Below, piece after piece: positions 9,262-20,781 of a stretch of DNA of 64,000 nucleotides. How positions within the stretch are numbered: position 1 is the stretch's first letter; each line of letters starts with the position of its first letter. The DNA lies in contig AP026179.1 in assembly GCA_030295235.1 (NCBI GenBank), positions 302,389 through 366,388 of the forward strand. Direction: 5' to 3'. A program made the position numbers and the translations under genes. Source of the DNA: Fistulifera solaris. Lineage: Eukaryota; Bacillariophyta; Bacillariophyceae; Naviculales; Stauroneidaceae. The notes under the pieces were generated by a model. The model saw only the letters and a list, made by a program, of their open reading frames with translations, was not told where the DNA came from and made no database searches.

Positions 9262-11924
9262 TCATACTTCAGCCAAATCAACCTTCTTTTCTTCCGACGA
9301 TCCTTGTGCATTTTTGCCCCGAGATCCTCCAACTTGCATATCCAGAAAAGCGAATCGTTCTCGTCGGATGCGGCGCCAACGTTTCTTGCTAGCTTTTATT
9401 TCTTTTTGACGATTCTCTTCCTCTTCCCGTTCTTTCTTACGGGGATCTATAATAAGATCGAATGCTTCCTGCGGTGCACTCATCAGCGAGTCCCATAAGC
9501 TAAGACTTGCCTGCGTCTTCTCTTGATTGCGAAGCATTTCAGCTGCTTTCACTTTGATCATAATCTCATTTGCTTCGTCGTGTTTCTCTTGGGCCTTGAG
9601 AGATTGAGCCAAGTATTTGTACAAATTCACAGTTTCGTGATGATCGGGTCCAATGTCGGGAGATTCGATTCGCAGTCGAATCAGATGTTTGAAAATGAGT
9701 TCTGCCCAAACATCCAGTCCGTGCTTCAAAAAGATACCGGCTTCCGCAAAATAATCAAGGATTTGTTTTTCATGATACCACTCTAAATTATCCAAAGGAG
9801 TGTTCGCCACAGCTTCTTCGGCCATGACAATAAGTTCCGCCATAGTCTTGCGGTCCAGTCCATCCAAGGCATCAAATGGATCGTCGAACGTATCGGTCTT
9901 GTACTCCAAACAATGGCGGTAGTGCCGGAAACCATCTACGCCACACACCACCCACATGGGCCAGATGTGTACCTGAATTTCACAAATGTGTTCTTTGAGC
10001 TCCACATTGATAATGCAGTCACGATATCCACCCGGTTTGGCGTCGTAGTCGGACTTTAAGGACGACATTTTGACACGGCGGATTAAAGGGCCAAACGAAT
10101 CACGCGCCAGTTCGAGTAGTGCCAAGAAACTGGGAAAATCCTTTACGACCAACAAGGCTCGACAGTAATCCGTTACTTTTAGTAAATCCCCATTGTACTT
10201 TTTTCTCTGCTTTTCGAATGGCAGCATCGACATCTTTAATTGGGCCCACGCCCACCTCTTCCATGCCCAGATTTCCTGCCAGCTCTTTGCAGATTTCCAC
10301 CAAAGTTGGTAGCGCAGTCTCCGCTTTTTTGATCATAGCGCGAGCCACATCTTTGCTTGTCATTGTTTCATATTCCGGTAACTTCTTTTGTGTCACTTCT
10401 TTGTCATGATTTTTGTATCCACCATCTCCGGGATCATTGAGGCCTGTCACACTGTTCAGGTACGGGTACGTCGGATCCAGTTGCAAACGACGAAAAACTT
10501 CATCATACTTGTTGCGATCACGTAGTAAGCTACAAATCATGCGATAAAAGTCCCACGAGTCTTTGATGACAGCGCGACGCTTGGCAATGGCTTCGAGAGC
10601 TTCATCGTCATCTTCGCCAGCATACGCCCCGGCATGAACTCGTTGTGTCGTGTAATAGATACCACCCGCGCCGCCGCCATGTTTCTTTCCATCCGGTAGT
10701 GCCCCGGCGCGAATGAGATTGTGTGAATAGCCTGCCAAATTGAGATATTGATCTTCAAATTTGTCCAGCTCGTCTTTATTTAATTTCTCCTTACTCCATT
10801 GGTTCCGTGACTGCAAACAATCAAAGTATGTCAGCACAGCTCTAACTCAATTTGATGAATGTCTTTTTTAACGAGTATCATACGCACCTTTGAGTTTTTA
10901 TTGCTGTTTTTGGCCAACATAAGGTTCATGGCTTCCCACCAAGCGGTCGCAGTGCGTTGCTCACACGCCACTAGAGTCCCAACGCGACCGTCCTCGCCAA
11001 CCACTTCGAGACCACGACGCGAACGATCCGGACTTGGCCGCGCCTGTACAATGCGTAGCTCTCGGATCAGTTGGGTACGATCCGTGCGTGTATGCGGTTC
11101 CGACATGAGACTCAGTTGCTGCGTTGATGTATCCAAACGATAAATGAGAATACCTTCGGGGACACGATTGTACCGATTCTTTTCCGAAACTCTTTTTCTT
11201 TTTGCCGAATTTTTTCTTGTTTGGTTTTGGCGTGTTCCTGGCGTGCCATTTCCGCAGCCGCTTTTCGAGCGCGATACTCGATCATGGGATCAATGGTGGT
11301 GGTGACGGCTCCGGTGTCAGTCTGTTTGCCGCAGCAAAACCACCCTTTCTTTGTTTTGGGCGCAACGACATGTACAATGGCGGAAGGAGTGGGACGTACC
11401 GGCGGCGTCATGCGTGCACGCATCGTATCGGTCGTTTTGATACTGGAATCATCCAGAAATTCATTCAAAAGGGCCACTGACGCTTGTAATTCAATAGCAT
11501 TCTGACCTTCGCCGTCTTTGGGAGGCCAGGAATAAGCAGGATCGACAAATGCCGCCTCAAGAATGGTCCCTGACGGAAAAGCGAGTGACAGAGAAGTTTC
11601 ATCGGCGGCATTCTGTTGTTTCTGAGCATCAACAACGGGTTGCAGAATATTGCTGGTGCTTTCAGTACTCTTCATTTTACTGCAAGTTCTCTCTAACAGA
11701 TTGTTTTTTACGACCGATATTTCATCGCTCGCTGTATGTCTCGTACGCTCTTCATCATCATGAGATGCGACTTGAAACACGCGAACTTGATCTGGCTCCA
11801 CTTGCTGAACTTCTTCATCGTCCGACGCGGCATCATCCTCGACCGATGATTCCTTGACAATCTTTGTTGACTTTCCGAGAAATAGCTCTGTCACGGAATT
11901 AAAAATGGAAGGTTCCGTGGCCAT
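9262..11924 (-). CDS. PH-like / RelA-SpoT-like / TPR fusion protein (two suspected frameshifts)
   Basis: About 860 residues from ATG at 11924. One clear intron, 10811-10887 (77 nt, GTGCGT...TTTGCAG), joins NSK to SRNQW. An acidic N-terminus and a Lys/Glu helix lead into a PH-like domain (VPEGILIYRLD ... TATAWWEAMNLMLAK). The middle matches the RelA/SpoT nucleotidyltransferase fold: KYNGDLLKVTDYCRALL, then GGYRDCIINVE and the Glu motif CEIQVH. The C-terminus (about 640-760) is TPR-like and ends in charged helices. Two one-base shifts are needed, near 11,180 (T4 on the + strand) and 10,199-10,204 (T6). Both interrupt conserved domains, so sequencing error is the first explanation. Whether it makes ppGpp-like nucleotides is unknown; I infer only fold similarity. 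Confidence 0.65.
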
Positions 11925-12867
11925 GTTTTGTGCTTGTGCTGGAAGAGATTCAAAGTGTAGCTTTTAAATGACAAACAACAGAAGGAAGGTTTCTGTTGTT
12001 GCCGTACAAACGAAAATGATCGAGGCCAGGCGCAAAATGAATGGAATGGGGCGGTTCAAACTACGAGTATGTAACCGTTGGCCTTTTTAAGTATTCTCGA
12101 ATACATAGCAAAGCATTGGACTTTCAACGGTTTGTCATCTTTTAGTGAATGAAGGCACGAAGTACCGGATCAGAATCCTGCGAATGATTATTTAGCTGTA
12201 TGACTGTCTCAGTATCCATGAAAATTTGCACTAGGGTCCAGTGTGTAGTATCAACTTTATGTGACTGCACATCAGTCACGAGAGGCGGGTTTCAGTAACT
12301 GCGGAGTATGAGGCTGCTTCATCTGGCATGCAGCTAGGATTTTTCTTTCTCTCTACCCGGTAACGAGCGAGGCCGTTTTGACGCAACTAGTCATTCGTCG
12401 ATCAATGATTTAAACGTACGTCACGGTCGACTTTGAAAAGAAGTGACGACATGCCCGACAGCAGTCAATGACAATCACAAAAGCTAACTGACCCAAGTCG
12501 TGACCACTGGCTTGATAGGATGTAGAGGCTCGATTGGCATTGTTCCGCTAGTCTGCAGTGCTTTGCGTCGACATCCTAAACTTGATCTCAATCTTGATGT
12601 AGTCTAAAAGACTCTGGAGGAACAATATTTTACTTGTATACTTTTGTATTTTACGTGATTATTCGCAAGGATTGAGCATCGAGCTGTACTCAACCAAGCT
12701 AAAACCAAGAGCCTGGTATTATTGATCACGATATTTGTTTACCCTTGTAGTTTAACACATGTTGGTCGTAGAGTAAAAAGAAAAGGAACACGGATTTTCA
12801 CGGGGCCTAATAAAACAAAACACAACGTGACACTTGATTCTTGTTTGAAATTGCGGTGCTTATTTCG
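11925..12867. other. Intergenic region, no gene seen
   Basis: No frame with protein character. It holds the promoter side of the RelA/SpoT-like gene and runs up to the left target-site copy of the inserted element. Confidence 0.4.
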
Positions 12868-13199
12868 TAGACCTCTGTCCGTTCTCCGTTTAACAGGGAA
12901 TTCCCAACTGGGATCCCAGTTCAATTCCCTTCCTCGTTCATTTTCCCAATTCCCTGTTTAACAGGGAATGAGTGGGTGGACGTCTGACCGGCAATCAGAG
13001 ACCTTTATTCCTTTGTTTGCGCGGTAAATCAACAGAAAATCTCTAATCTAAAGCGTTAAGGATTAGGGACTGACTACCATATTTCGTAAACGGGACTCAT
13101 TAATGCGAACAGGGAATGCTCCCAGTTCACTCCTTGTTCGATCAAAATCCCTGTTCACTCCCTCCCTGTTGGAGTGAACTGGGAACGGACAGAGGTCTA
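12868..13199. mobile_element. hAT-like MITE, 332 bp
   Basis: The ends are a perfect 17-bp inverted repeat, TAGACCTCTGTCCGTTC on the left and its complement on the right. Each end is flanked by the same 8-bp sequence TTATTTCG (12860-12867 and 13200-13207), a target-site duplication of the length typical of hAT transposons. The interior has no reading frame for a transposase. It is built of sub-repeats around AACAGGGAAT and CCCAGTTCA in both orientations, giving foldback potential. It is therefore a non-autonomous element that would need a transposase from elsewhere. Family assignment rests on TIR start (TAG) and TSD length only. Confidence 0.75.
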
Positions 13200-13252
13200 T
13201 TATTTCGTACCAAGGAGGATTTTCTCGCTTCGCGGATGAATGAATAGGCCAA

Positions 13253-13287
13253 GTGAACCGTGAACCGTGAACCGTGAACCGTGAACC
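13253..13287. repeat. (GTGAACC)5 tandem repeat
   Basis: Five perfect copies of the 7-mer GTGAACC in tandem, just right of the MITE. A short simple repeat with no evident function. Confidence 0.9.
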
Positions 13288-14498
13288 GTACCTAGTAATC
13301 AGTAATCAGCGAAAAAGACCGCGCTGTTCGCTCTTCCAAGAGAAAACCATGATGGTCACGATGATGATTCATGATTCACGGAATAAGATGCAACATGCGA
13401 CAGAGACACAATCTTGAGTCTTTCTTGGAATGCAGTACACCTTCGTGCGAATCACTCGGAAGCCCAGACCTCAAAATCGGAAGCCAACGTTTCATTCGTT
13501 TGTTTCTTGGTATGTTTCGCAGTCCCGCGTACAGTCCTCCATAAGAGCGAGCATTTCGTGTGTCTCAGGTCTCAGGTCCCAGAGGGAGGAATACGATGGT
13601 GTGGTTCCTGCCCACGCAGTCTGTGGCCAAATGTACATTCTTCGCCTCCGCTTCCGCCGACGCCTTCGCAGAAAGACTCGAAGCGGCTCGGCTGCATTCA
13701 CAAGATGCATAAATGCAAAAATAAAGAGGCAGGCAGTGGGTGATAAAAATTCCATGGTTTTATGTTTAAATTTTTAATTCCTGTTAGTTATGAGTTATAC
13801 AATTATAGAGGGCAAAAGACTACGGGTGATCTTGTACAATACACTTGAACATACCATGTGAATGTCGTGTGTCGTCTTCCTCAAACGCTAACCAGGTACA
13901 GTAGAAAGAAATGTCAGGTCCAGGTCTCACTGGCTCGACGAATTTGACAGAATACGGACTACAATAAGTTCTCATCCAATTTCAGTAGAGAAAGGAGATG
14001 AAGAAATTTATCGGCGATCTCCGTTCACCGTTCACCGATCACCCCCCGCATTCACTCTTCTGATCGTCAAAGCATCCTCTACCCTCTACTCTTAGTTACG
14101 CGCGGAATAAATCAATGTCCTGTCTACGTCATTTTCCCTAATTAGGGTCGTAGAATAACTAGCAACAACACTTGATAGTTTTAGTTATTGCTCAACTTCA
14201 GTTAGTCCGATCTCCCGTGTAGAAACTTTATTGAAGTTTGGGGAAACCTGTCTTCCAGTGTTTAATGTCTCACTTTTCCGGACCAAACGACTAAGCCCTT
14301 TCTTCTACTGGATTCGGTTTTGGTGTTTTTGCGTTTCTGCACAGTTGACTCTTTCTGCTTCTTCTACTATCACATTCCCACACGAATTCAACCAACTTTT
14401 TCACCCGAAACATCACACAAAATACAAATAATAATTATCAACGACTCCATTCATTTCCTTTTTTCATCAAGATACCCAAGCACATCGCTAAAGTCAAC
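13288..14498. other. Intergenic region
   Basis: Overlapping frames at 13,414-13,777 exist on both strands but lack domain character. ACGTCATTTT occurs at 14126-14135, 373 bases before the next start codon. The 100 bases before 14499 are pyrimidine-rich, as is common in leaders. Confidence 0.4.
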
Positions 14499-15029
14499 AT
14501 GACATCTTGTCTCTACTCATCACACGAAGATCAAGAAGTAGGAAACTTCTTCTGTCAAGCTCCCCCGGAAAAGATCGAAAGCACACGAAAGCTAAACGAT
14601 GATTCCTTCCCGCGAAGACCTTTGACGATGAGCAAACCATCCAGTAGTGATTCATTCACCAAGCCATCGGGACGTCAGACTCCTCGTCTGCTGATAACGC
14701 CTTACAATGATGATGTTTTTGACGATGAGAACGATGATAACATCTCTACAGAAATCACCGAACCGGAAGCAACCCCGTGGCTGTTCCGACCGATTGCCCC
14801 ACCGGACGACTCGGCGGAGTACGATCTCAACGACCACGATACCTTTCAGCACGTTCAAGACGAAGACGAGATGTGGGATGCTTTCCTGACGGGAATACCT
14901 ATGGAAATTGAAGTCGATCCTAGGTATTGTATCGAAGATGACGACGTACAAGATAACCTCGATCGAATGCTGATTGCACTGCACGCACAAAGTCAACAGC
15001 TGATAGATATGCCCGGGCGACAATATTAG
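14499..15029 (+). CDS. Hypothetical acidic protein, 176 residues
   Basis: An ATG-started frame with low-complexity acidic segments (VFDDENDDN, DEDEMWDAFL, CIEDDDVQDNLD) and a Ser/Pro-rich N-terminal half. It has no signal peptide, membrane segment or recognised fold and is probably largely disordered. Composition and leader suggest a real gene, but it is an orphan here. Confidence 0.5.
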   Translation: MTSCLYSSHEDQEVGNFFCQAPPEKIESTRKLNDDSFPRRPLTMSKPSSSDSFTKPSGRQTPRLLITPYNDDVFDDENDDNISTEITEPEATPWLFRPIAPPDDSAEYDLNDHDTFQHVQDEDEMWDAFLTGIPMEIEVDPRYCIEDDDVQDNLDRMLIALHAQSQQLIDMPGRQY

Positions 15030-16713
15030 CTAGCCAGGCATAATTGTCTTACCTGCAGCGCTATTTTGCTTTAGTACATATTATAATTTATAAAGTTAGT
15101 TTTGCTTTCCTTTCTGATCCTGGGCTTCGTGAGTAACGTTGTTAATCGTCCGCTAGTTGACATGCTGCGACACTGTCTACTATGAAAAGGTCAACAGACG
15201 AACGATGCGGAGAGCAATAGTCATGCTGGGTGACTAAAACATCTTGACGCTAGCATCAGAGCTGCCCACAAAAAAAACCTATGTATCTCTCGAACCGTCC
15301 GCTCATCCGCCGGACATGAACACTCAAATTGCAAGTAAATCGGAAAGCTGAGTAGGATTGATGAAACTCCGAGACAGCTAAATCGTAGCTTCTCGTTTGG
15401 AGGATTGTGAGTCATTTCATTTTGAGACCCGAACTTTGATCAGATTGTCGAGCAAACCATTTTTGTCGTTCCAATCGATGGTAGATGCAACGTTTTTCTC
15501 TCTTTAGATCAAAATGATTCGACTTATAACCATCCTCTGAGCTCTTTTTGTTGCATCGATACTACGTAGTTATCACGACACCCGTCACAGTCACATGCAT
15601 GAGCACAGTAGAAAGCACAGTTTTCCTGAGCATGATCGATCCGCTTCTTCCACTACTTTCCGTGTAAGATTTTGACCGTTAACTCTCATTTTTCAAAGTC
15701 AAATACTCTTCCTTTTCTCTTTGGCTCCTAGCAGTCGATTGAGATGGTGCAGGATGCAAAAATAGGGATATCTCACTTACGAACTATGCCCCTAACAACA
15801 ATTCTTATGGCCTTCGCGATTCTTGACACTCATTCTAGTATCAAATAACAAGCTTTCATCTCGCTAAAAAGGGAATCCGATTTGCAGCGTTCTTAAACTT
15901 TCCTTGAGTTCGGAAGCTCGCCTCCGCTTTTTATTGATCGAAAAGAGAATCAATCATGTTGGTCGCTTCGTTGAAGAAAAGTCTGTAACACCAACCAAAG
16001 AGTGCGTCGCGTTGAGTTATTGCTATTCCTTGCAAATAAAAAGGCTTAATTATTTATGGGAGAATAAAGCGCATTGACAAGAACACCGACAAGAATATCA
16101 ACAACTCAAAGTGCGTAGATGCGGATCGTTGGGGACGACGATGCGGCGCGAACAATCGTGATTCGAGACGGAAGGCCAGTCGTGTCGAAAGGTAGTACTC
16201 CTATCAAGTACCAAGTCTTACTTACAAAGTAACGACCCGCAGGATCATGTTCATCCTGAGACAATGAGCGCATTCCAAATCATGCTGAAGACTGTCGCCT
16301 TAGAATAAGAAGAGAAATTCGCTTGTCAAGCTGTGGAAGGAACAATGGCTAGATAGTTATATTGTGACAGAAGAATATCAGTCATGTAGAATGGGTAATT
16401 AACGTTATTGCGTTAACAACTGATGGGCGAGAGAGCGAGATCCGGTTCGATACCAAGACAAGTGTTAAAATCAGTTCATTTGTGACAACATATGCTACGA
16501 AGGCATAAACGACAACGCAGCAGATGATTTTTCTTTACGCATCAAACACACGATGCATAAATGCCCGCTCCTCATGTAAAAAGCAGAGCATAAAAATGTT
16601 CACCAACAAGTATTGATTATTAGTTTACAATGATTGATCTCAGCGGGTCTCAAATCGCATTCTAGAACAGCTAAGATCATCAGCCATCTACAGATTTGGC
16701 GCCACCACGCGTA
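15030..16713. other. Intergenic region, no gene seen
   Basis: About 1.7 kb without a convincing frame on either strand. I saw no RNA gene, long repeat or transposon remnant. Confidence 0.4.
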
Positions 16714-16748
16714 TCACTTCAATTTCACTATCGTCGTCATCAATATCA

Positions 16749-16779
<31 letters not shown>

Positions 16780-18924
16780 CTTCTTCTTCTTCTTCTTCTT
16801 CTTCTTCTTCTTCTTCTTCTTCTTCTTCTTCTTCTTCTTCTTCTTCTTCTTCTTCTTCTTCTTCTTCTTCTTCTTCTTCATGCAGTGGGGTACTTTGTGC
16901 ATCGAATCACGATTCTCGACAGGGAAGCCCATGTCCAGGCTTCCCATAATAGACGACAAGGTGAGAGGATCCGTCCAAATTTTCTGGTTGCGGTGAATTT
17001 CCAAGTCGCGTTCCACTCCCGGGGCAATGTCAGGAAGCTGTCCAAGCAAAGCTGATTCTGTTGCTGCCTCAATCGCATTAACTTCCTGGTCCTTAGAAAT
17101 TTTTAGGGACTCGCAGTGCGCCCGCACCTTTTCCAAAGTCGATTTCAACTCTTCATTACTTGTCCAAAGCATAAAGTATTTTCGTTCCGTAGGGCACCGA
17201 CACATGAAATGACTGTGACGCAAGCAGCTCACTTTCGACTGACTACACTGGCACGCCACTGCCGAAGAGAAGCATACGTGTTTGCAAGCATGACACAATC
17301 GTCGATCATCATAACTTGCGCTCTTTTCGTCAAGTTGGTCTAAACTGTTGCGAGGAAGCGCAATGACGTCTGATACATCACGAACGCCATCATCGCTTAG
17401 CTTTTTGCGCAAACGAAGCTCTTCCTGTACCACACGTTCCAACTCATTCAACAGACGACGACAGGTCGCGTAGGATTTCACGTCTTCCAGATGATTGGCC
17501 ATCGTAAATGTCAGACGGTCCTGTGAAAATACAGCCGGCCGAGAAAAGGAGCGATAGCGTTCGTTCGCTTCAGAACCATATGAAATCCAATCTGGCGTAG
17601 CAAAGTTCACCGCTTCACCAACGTTCGGACCAAGACTAAAGCCAGAATGAAAAGACCTGGGAAACGTGACCTGTGGAAAGACAACAAGGTGAGATGATAC
17701 AATGTGGCTTCTATGCGATCCAGATCTGTAAACTTACGACAAATTCTCCTTCATATTGCAATAGCTTACTGACTACCACGTCCGCATTTTGAAGGAGTCG
17801 TGGACTAAACATGGTAGTAATGTGATGAAGCAGATCAGGAACATCTCTCATCTTCATGGAAAGATAGTTCTTAAAGACGCGCTCGAGACCTTCCGCAGCT
17901 TTCTTCTCCCCTGGAACACCGTACCACTGCTTGGGTGCGCCTTTGTGGTGATAATTGATGCTGTACATGTAGTTATCTTCATTGTGCCAGCAGAAAGTCG
18001 TAAACAACGAACCAAAGTACATCCAGGGGCAATTGACACCATTGATACCGACTTTCACATATTGCAAAACACTTCCCGGTGCACTCGGTATATTGTTTAA
18101 ATTCCACCACGTCTCCTTGTAATAATCTTCCGTTCCAAATTTGGGTTCCGGCAGATTCATCTTTTCGGCATTTCTGGTTCCGTGCACACTTCTACCCCGT
18201 TCCGACAGCGGAAAGCCCGATCCAAAGTCATGAGTATCCACATCATTCCCGTACTCGACTGCCACTTCCTTGGTGTGTGTCTCTACGACATCCCAGTAAT
18301 CACGTTCTAAATTATCGGGTGTGAATTGTCGACGACCGTCGCTCGCATCCGTGTGACGAGCCAGCAAATCATGATCCGGATAATGTGCATTTTTCCATGC
18401 TTTCGTGCGTTCACTCGAGACCTGTAAATACTCTTTTGCCGCGTAATCATTGCCATCCCCGAAGCTGACACCTTCTTGCAATCGATGTAGCATTTGCAAT
18501 TTTGTAGCGAACGTTTTCTGATTTCGATCAATGTCAATGCCTGTAGCGGAAAACGCGAAGAAATAAGAGAGAATATAAGAGATGAATAGGTAACAATGAA
18601 AAGAACAACTGACATCCTGTGCGACTAACCAAAATAGCGAGAAGGATTCCATCCTTTCGGAGGCACAATTTTACAGATGCCGTAACGTTCCGCTACTCCC
18701 TGTATCTTAGCAATATAATCCAGCGGATTGCCTTCCATCTCTTCTACCGTAGGAAAGAAAACAGGAGCCCATGGAATATCAAGTTTCCCTTGACGCGTTC
18801 GATCGAGTTTGGAATTTTGGATGGCTTGCGCTAAATAGCGCTCTTCTGTCGCGGTAGCAAATTGAAAGTAACTCGGAGGACGCCTTCTGCGTCGCTTCGC
18901 GGCGCGGTGATTCGCGGTGCTCAT
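16714..18924 (-). CDS. KDM5/JARID1-like JmjC histone demethylase with poly-lysine C-terminus
   Basis: Three exons, 18924-18630, 18540-17738 and 17670-16714, with introns of 89 and 67 nt (GTTAGT...CTACAG and GTAAGT...CCACAG), giving 684 residues. JmjN lies at about 50-95 (PVFFPTVEEMEGNPLDYIAK). The JmjC domain has FCWHNEDNYMYSINYHHKG with the His-x-Glu iron ligands, PKQWYGVP, and FPRSFHSGF with the third iron His, so it should be active on methyl-lysine (H3K4 in the family). The C5HC2 zinc finger follows: CHACKHVCFSSAVAC..C...CLRH..MCRC. No ARID, PHD or FYR domain is seen. The protein ends in 43 consecutive lysines, all AAG codons from a TTC microsatellite, then a short tail. That end is highly unusual. 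Confidence 0.85.
16751..16879. repeat. (TTC)43 microsatellite inside a coding exon
   Basis: Forty-three perfect TTC units (129 bases). On the minus strand they read as an uninterrupted AAG (Lys) run at the C-terminus of the JmjC protein. In the forward frames they spell poly-Phe or poly-Leu in 119-120 residue frames that I do not consider genes. Confidence 0.95.
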
Positions 18925-19399
18925 TGTTATGAGTGTTTCTTTTGTCTATGAAATAAGTAGATTAATGAAGTAAGAAAACTGTTACAATGAATGATACCTG
19001 GTAGCCATGCAACGCTTGTTTCCCGAATGCAAAGACTTTCGCGCCGCAGCGATGACAGTCCGGCGAAATACAACTACGCGTGCTAGCAGTGGAAAGTGGA
19101 AGTGGAACTATTTGCGGCTTGCGGCTTGCGGCTTTCATTATTTCACCGCCAACGTCCGCTCGGTGCCAGCGTGACCTACTATAGAGAAGAAAGTGCGAGT
19201 TCTTTCCGAAAAAGTCGTGAACATCCGAACCGAGCGTTGGCCAAACGGACAGACGGCGCACTCCATCGGACTGACGACGCGACGGGCTAAAACCAAAAAC
19301 ACCCTCTCACTCTCACTACCAGTACCAGTGCCAGGAACGTGAAACAGTTACGAAGTACTACGTATAATTTAACGAAGGACCTAAATTTATTATTTTTAT
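18925..19399. other. Intergenic, upstream of the JmjC gene
   Basis: Presumed promoter region of the leftward demethylase gene. It contains low-complexity runs such as GGCTTGCGGCTTGCGGCTT (near 19,120) and repeated ACCAGTACCAGTGCCAG (near 19,317). No gene seen. Confidence 0.4.
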
Positions 19400-19800
19400 T
19401 CCCTAATTTCCTAAAGTTAGAATGCAATTTTGACATTCGGACTGATTTTTTCGTTGTCCATTTTCAATGTACCGGCATTTCCGGAACGTCCACAGGATGT
19501 CTGTATGATTAATTTTACAGAACACCACTTTCAGAATTTCTGTGTGATCAATAACAAGGCTTCCTGAATTTCTAAAGATACACAGATTTTCTGTTTTGTT
19601 GAAGTTGAAATGCCACTCACCCAGATTTTCTGGTAACGTGAAAATATCCATTGTCCTGATTTTCTGGGCGCGTGAAAACACCACATCCCCAGATTCAGAA
19701 TTCAGATTCTCCTGGCTTCAGGTGACAACACCTCACTCCCAGATTTTCTGGGACGGGAAAACACCAATCCCCCAGATTTTCTACGTGAGGACGATACCGC
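19400..19800. repeat. Degenerate palindromic repeat array, second site
   Basis: Roughly nine units with the core CCCAGATTTTCTGGG or CCAGAATTTCTGT, often followed by ACGTGAAAACACC(AC), at about 30-60 base intervals. The array ends about 30 bases before the start codon of the pseudouridine synthase, so it lies where a promoter should be. The core and the GAAAACACCAC linker are shared with the array at 325-545. The small frames read through it are by-products. Confidence 0.65.
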
Positions 19801-19833
19801 ATGTAGCATAATTTATTTTGACGTTTGACGGGC

Positions 19834-20781
19834 ATGGCATTATTTTCGTCGACCACAAACGTTATGTTATCAAGCTATTCCAAATTAGAATCATTGCTCC
19901 TACTCATATTATTATTATTACTACAATCAGTTGACAGTTTACATATTCCGATTCTTTACGAATCAAAGGAAATCTTGGCGATAAACAAACCATCGGGAAT
20001 TCAACATCATTCGACAACTGACGAATTGGGCATCGTTGCACTCATTCGACAACAATACGATCAAAAACATCCGACAACGCGATTATACAGTGTTCATCGA
20101 CTTGATCGAGTGACATCGGGAATTTTGTTGTTGGCGAAGACTCCAGAGGCAGCTCGAGAATTGACCCGATTGTTTCGCGAAAAGAAAATTGTCAAATATT
20201 ATACAGCGCTGTCGTATCACAAAGCGACACAGAAAAAGCAGGGATGGATCCAAGGAGGAATGGAACGCGGTCGACGCAAGTCGTGGATGTTAGTGCGCAA
20301 AAACACTACGAATTTTGCTCAAACGCGATTCTTTAGTGCGGGCTTGGGGCAGTTGAGTGCTGCGAATGGTTTGGCTCCATTAGCTCTCTCCAATTCAAAG
20401 GAAACCACCCCTTTGGCACCCCGCACCTTGTTGCTGTTGCGACCGTACACCGGAAAAACACATCAGCTGCGTGTCGCTGCAAAAAGTGTTGGTTTACCGC
20501 TGGCGGGCGATCCCGTCTACAAGGATCGCTACGATTCATCGGCGACACTGAATCGAACCTATTTGCATGCGACTGCTTTAGAGATTCGTGCGTCAAAAGA
20601 TGATACTCCTTCATGCTTCCCGGAATGTATATCATTGTGGTGCCCGCCGCCGTTTGCACACTTTTCGCAGAATCCGGAAGAGTTCAACGAGGTTCTACAA
20701 CGATTGGTGGACAAGCATTGCGAGTCGGCAGAGCTCCGTGCTCTTTGTCGCGGGCCGTATCACGAAGAAATCTCGCCATGA
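19834..20781 (+). CDS. RluA-family RNA pseudouridine synthase
   Basis: About 315 residues. The first ATG is at 19834, and another in-frame ATG lies at 19864. A hydrophobic stretch (LLLLILLLLLQSVDSLHIP) at the N-terminus suggests a signal or organelle-targeting segment. The core is typical: ILAINKPSGIQHH, the catalytic block YSVHRLDRVTSGILLLAK with the essential Asp after Arg-Leu, and RPYTGKTHQLRVAAKSVGLPLAGDPVY near residue 220. It should convert uridine to pseudouridine in rRNA or tRNA, probably in an organelle given the leader. The catalytic domain appears complete. The repeat array directly upstream is its likely promoter region. Confidence 0.85.
   Translation: MALFSSTTNVMLSSYSKLESLLLLILLLLLQSVDSLHIPILYESKEILAINKPSGIQHHSTTDELGIVALIRQQYDQKHPTTRLYSVHRLDRVTSGILLLAKTPEAARELTRLFREKKIVKYYTALSYHKATQKKQGWIQGGMERGRRKSWMLVRKNTTNFAQTRFFSAGLGQLSAANGLAPLALSNSKETTPLAPRTLLLLRPYTGKTHQLRVAAKSVGLPLAGDPVYKDRYDSSATLNRTYLHATALEIRASKDDTPSCFPECISLWCPPPFAHFSQNPEEFNEVLQRLVDKHCESAELRALCRGPYHEEISP

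Noticed and set aside
10190-10240. Programmed ribosomal frameshift at GAGAAAAAAG in the RelA/SpoT-like gene
   Set aside because: The shift direction (+1) does not fit a standard -1 slippery heptamer, and many other genes here show the same kind of homopolymer indel.
16634-17055. Forward frames with about 45 Phe or Leu in a row
   Set aside because: They are the TTC microsatellite read in the other strand's frames; the JmjC gene on the minus strand explains the region.
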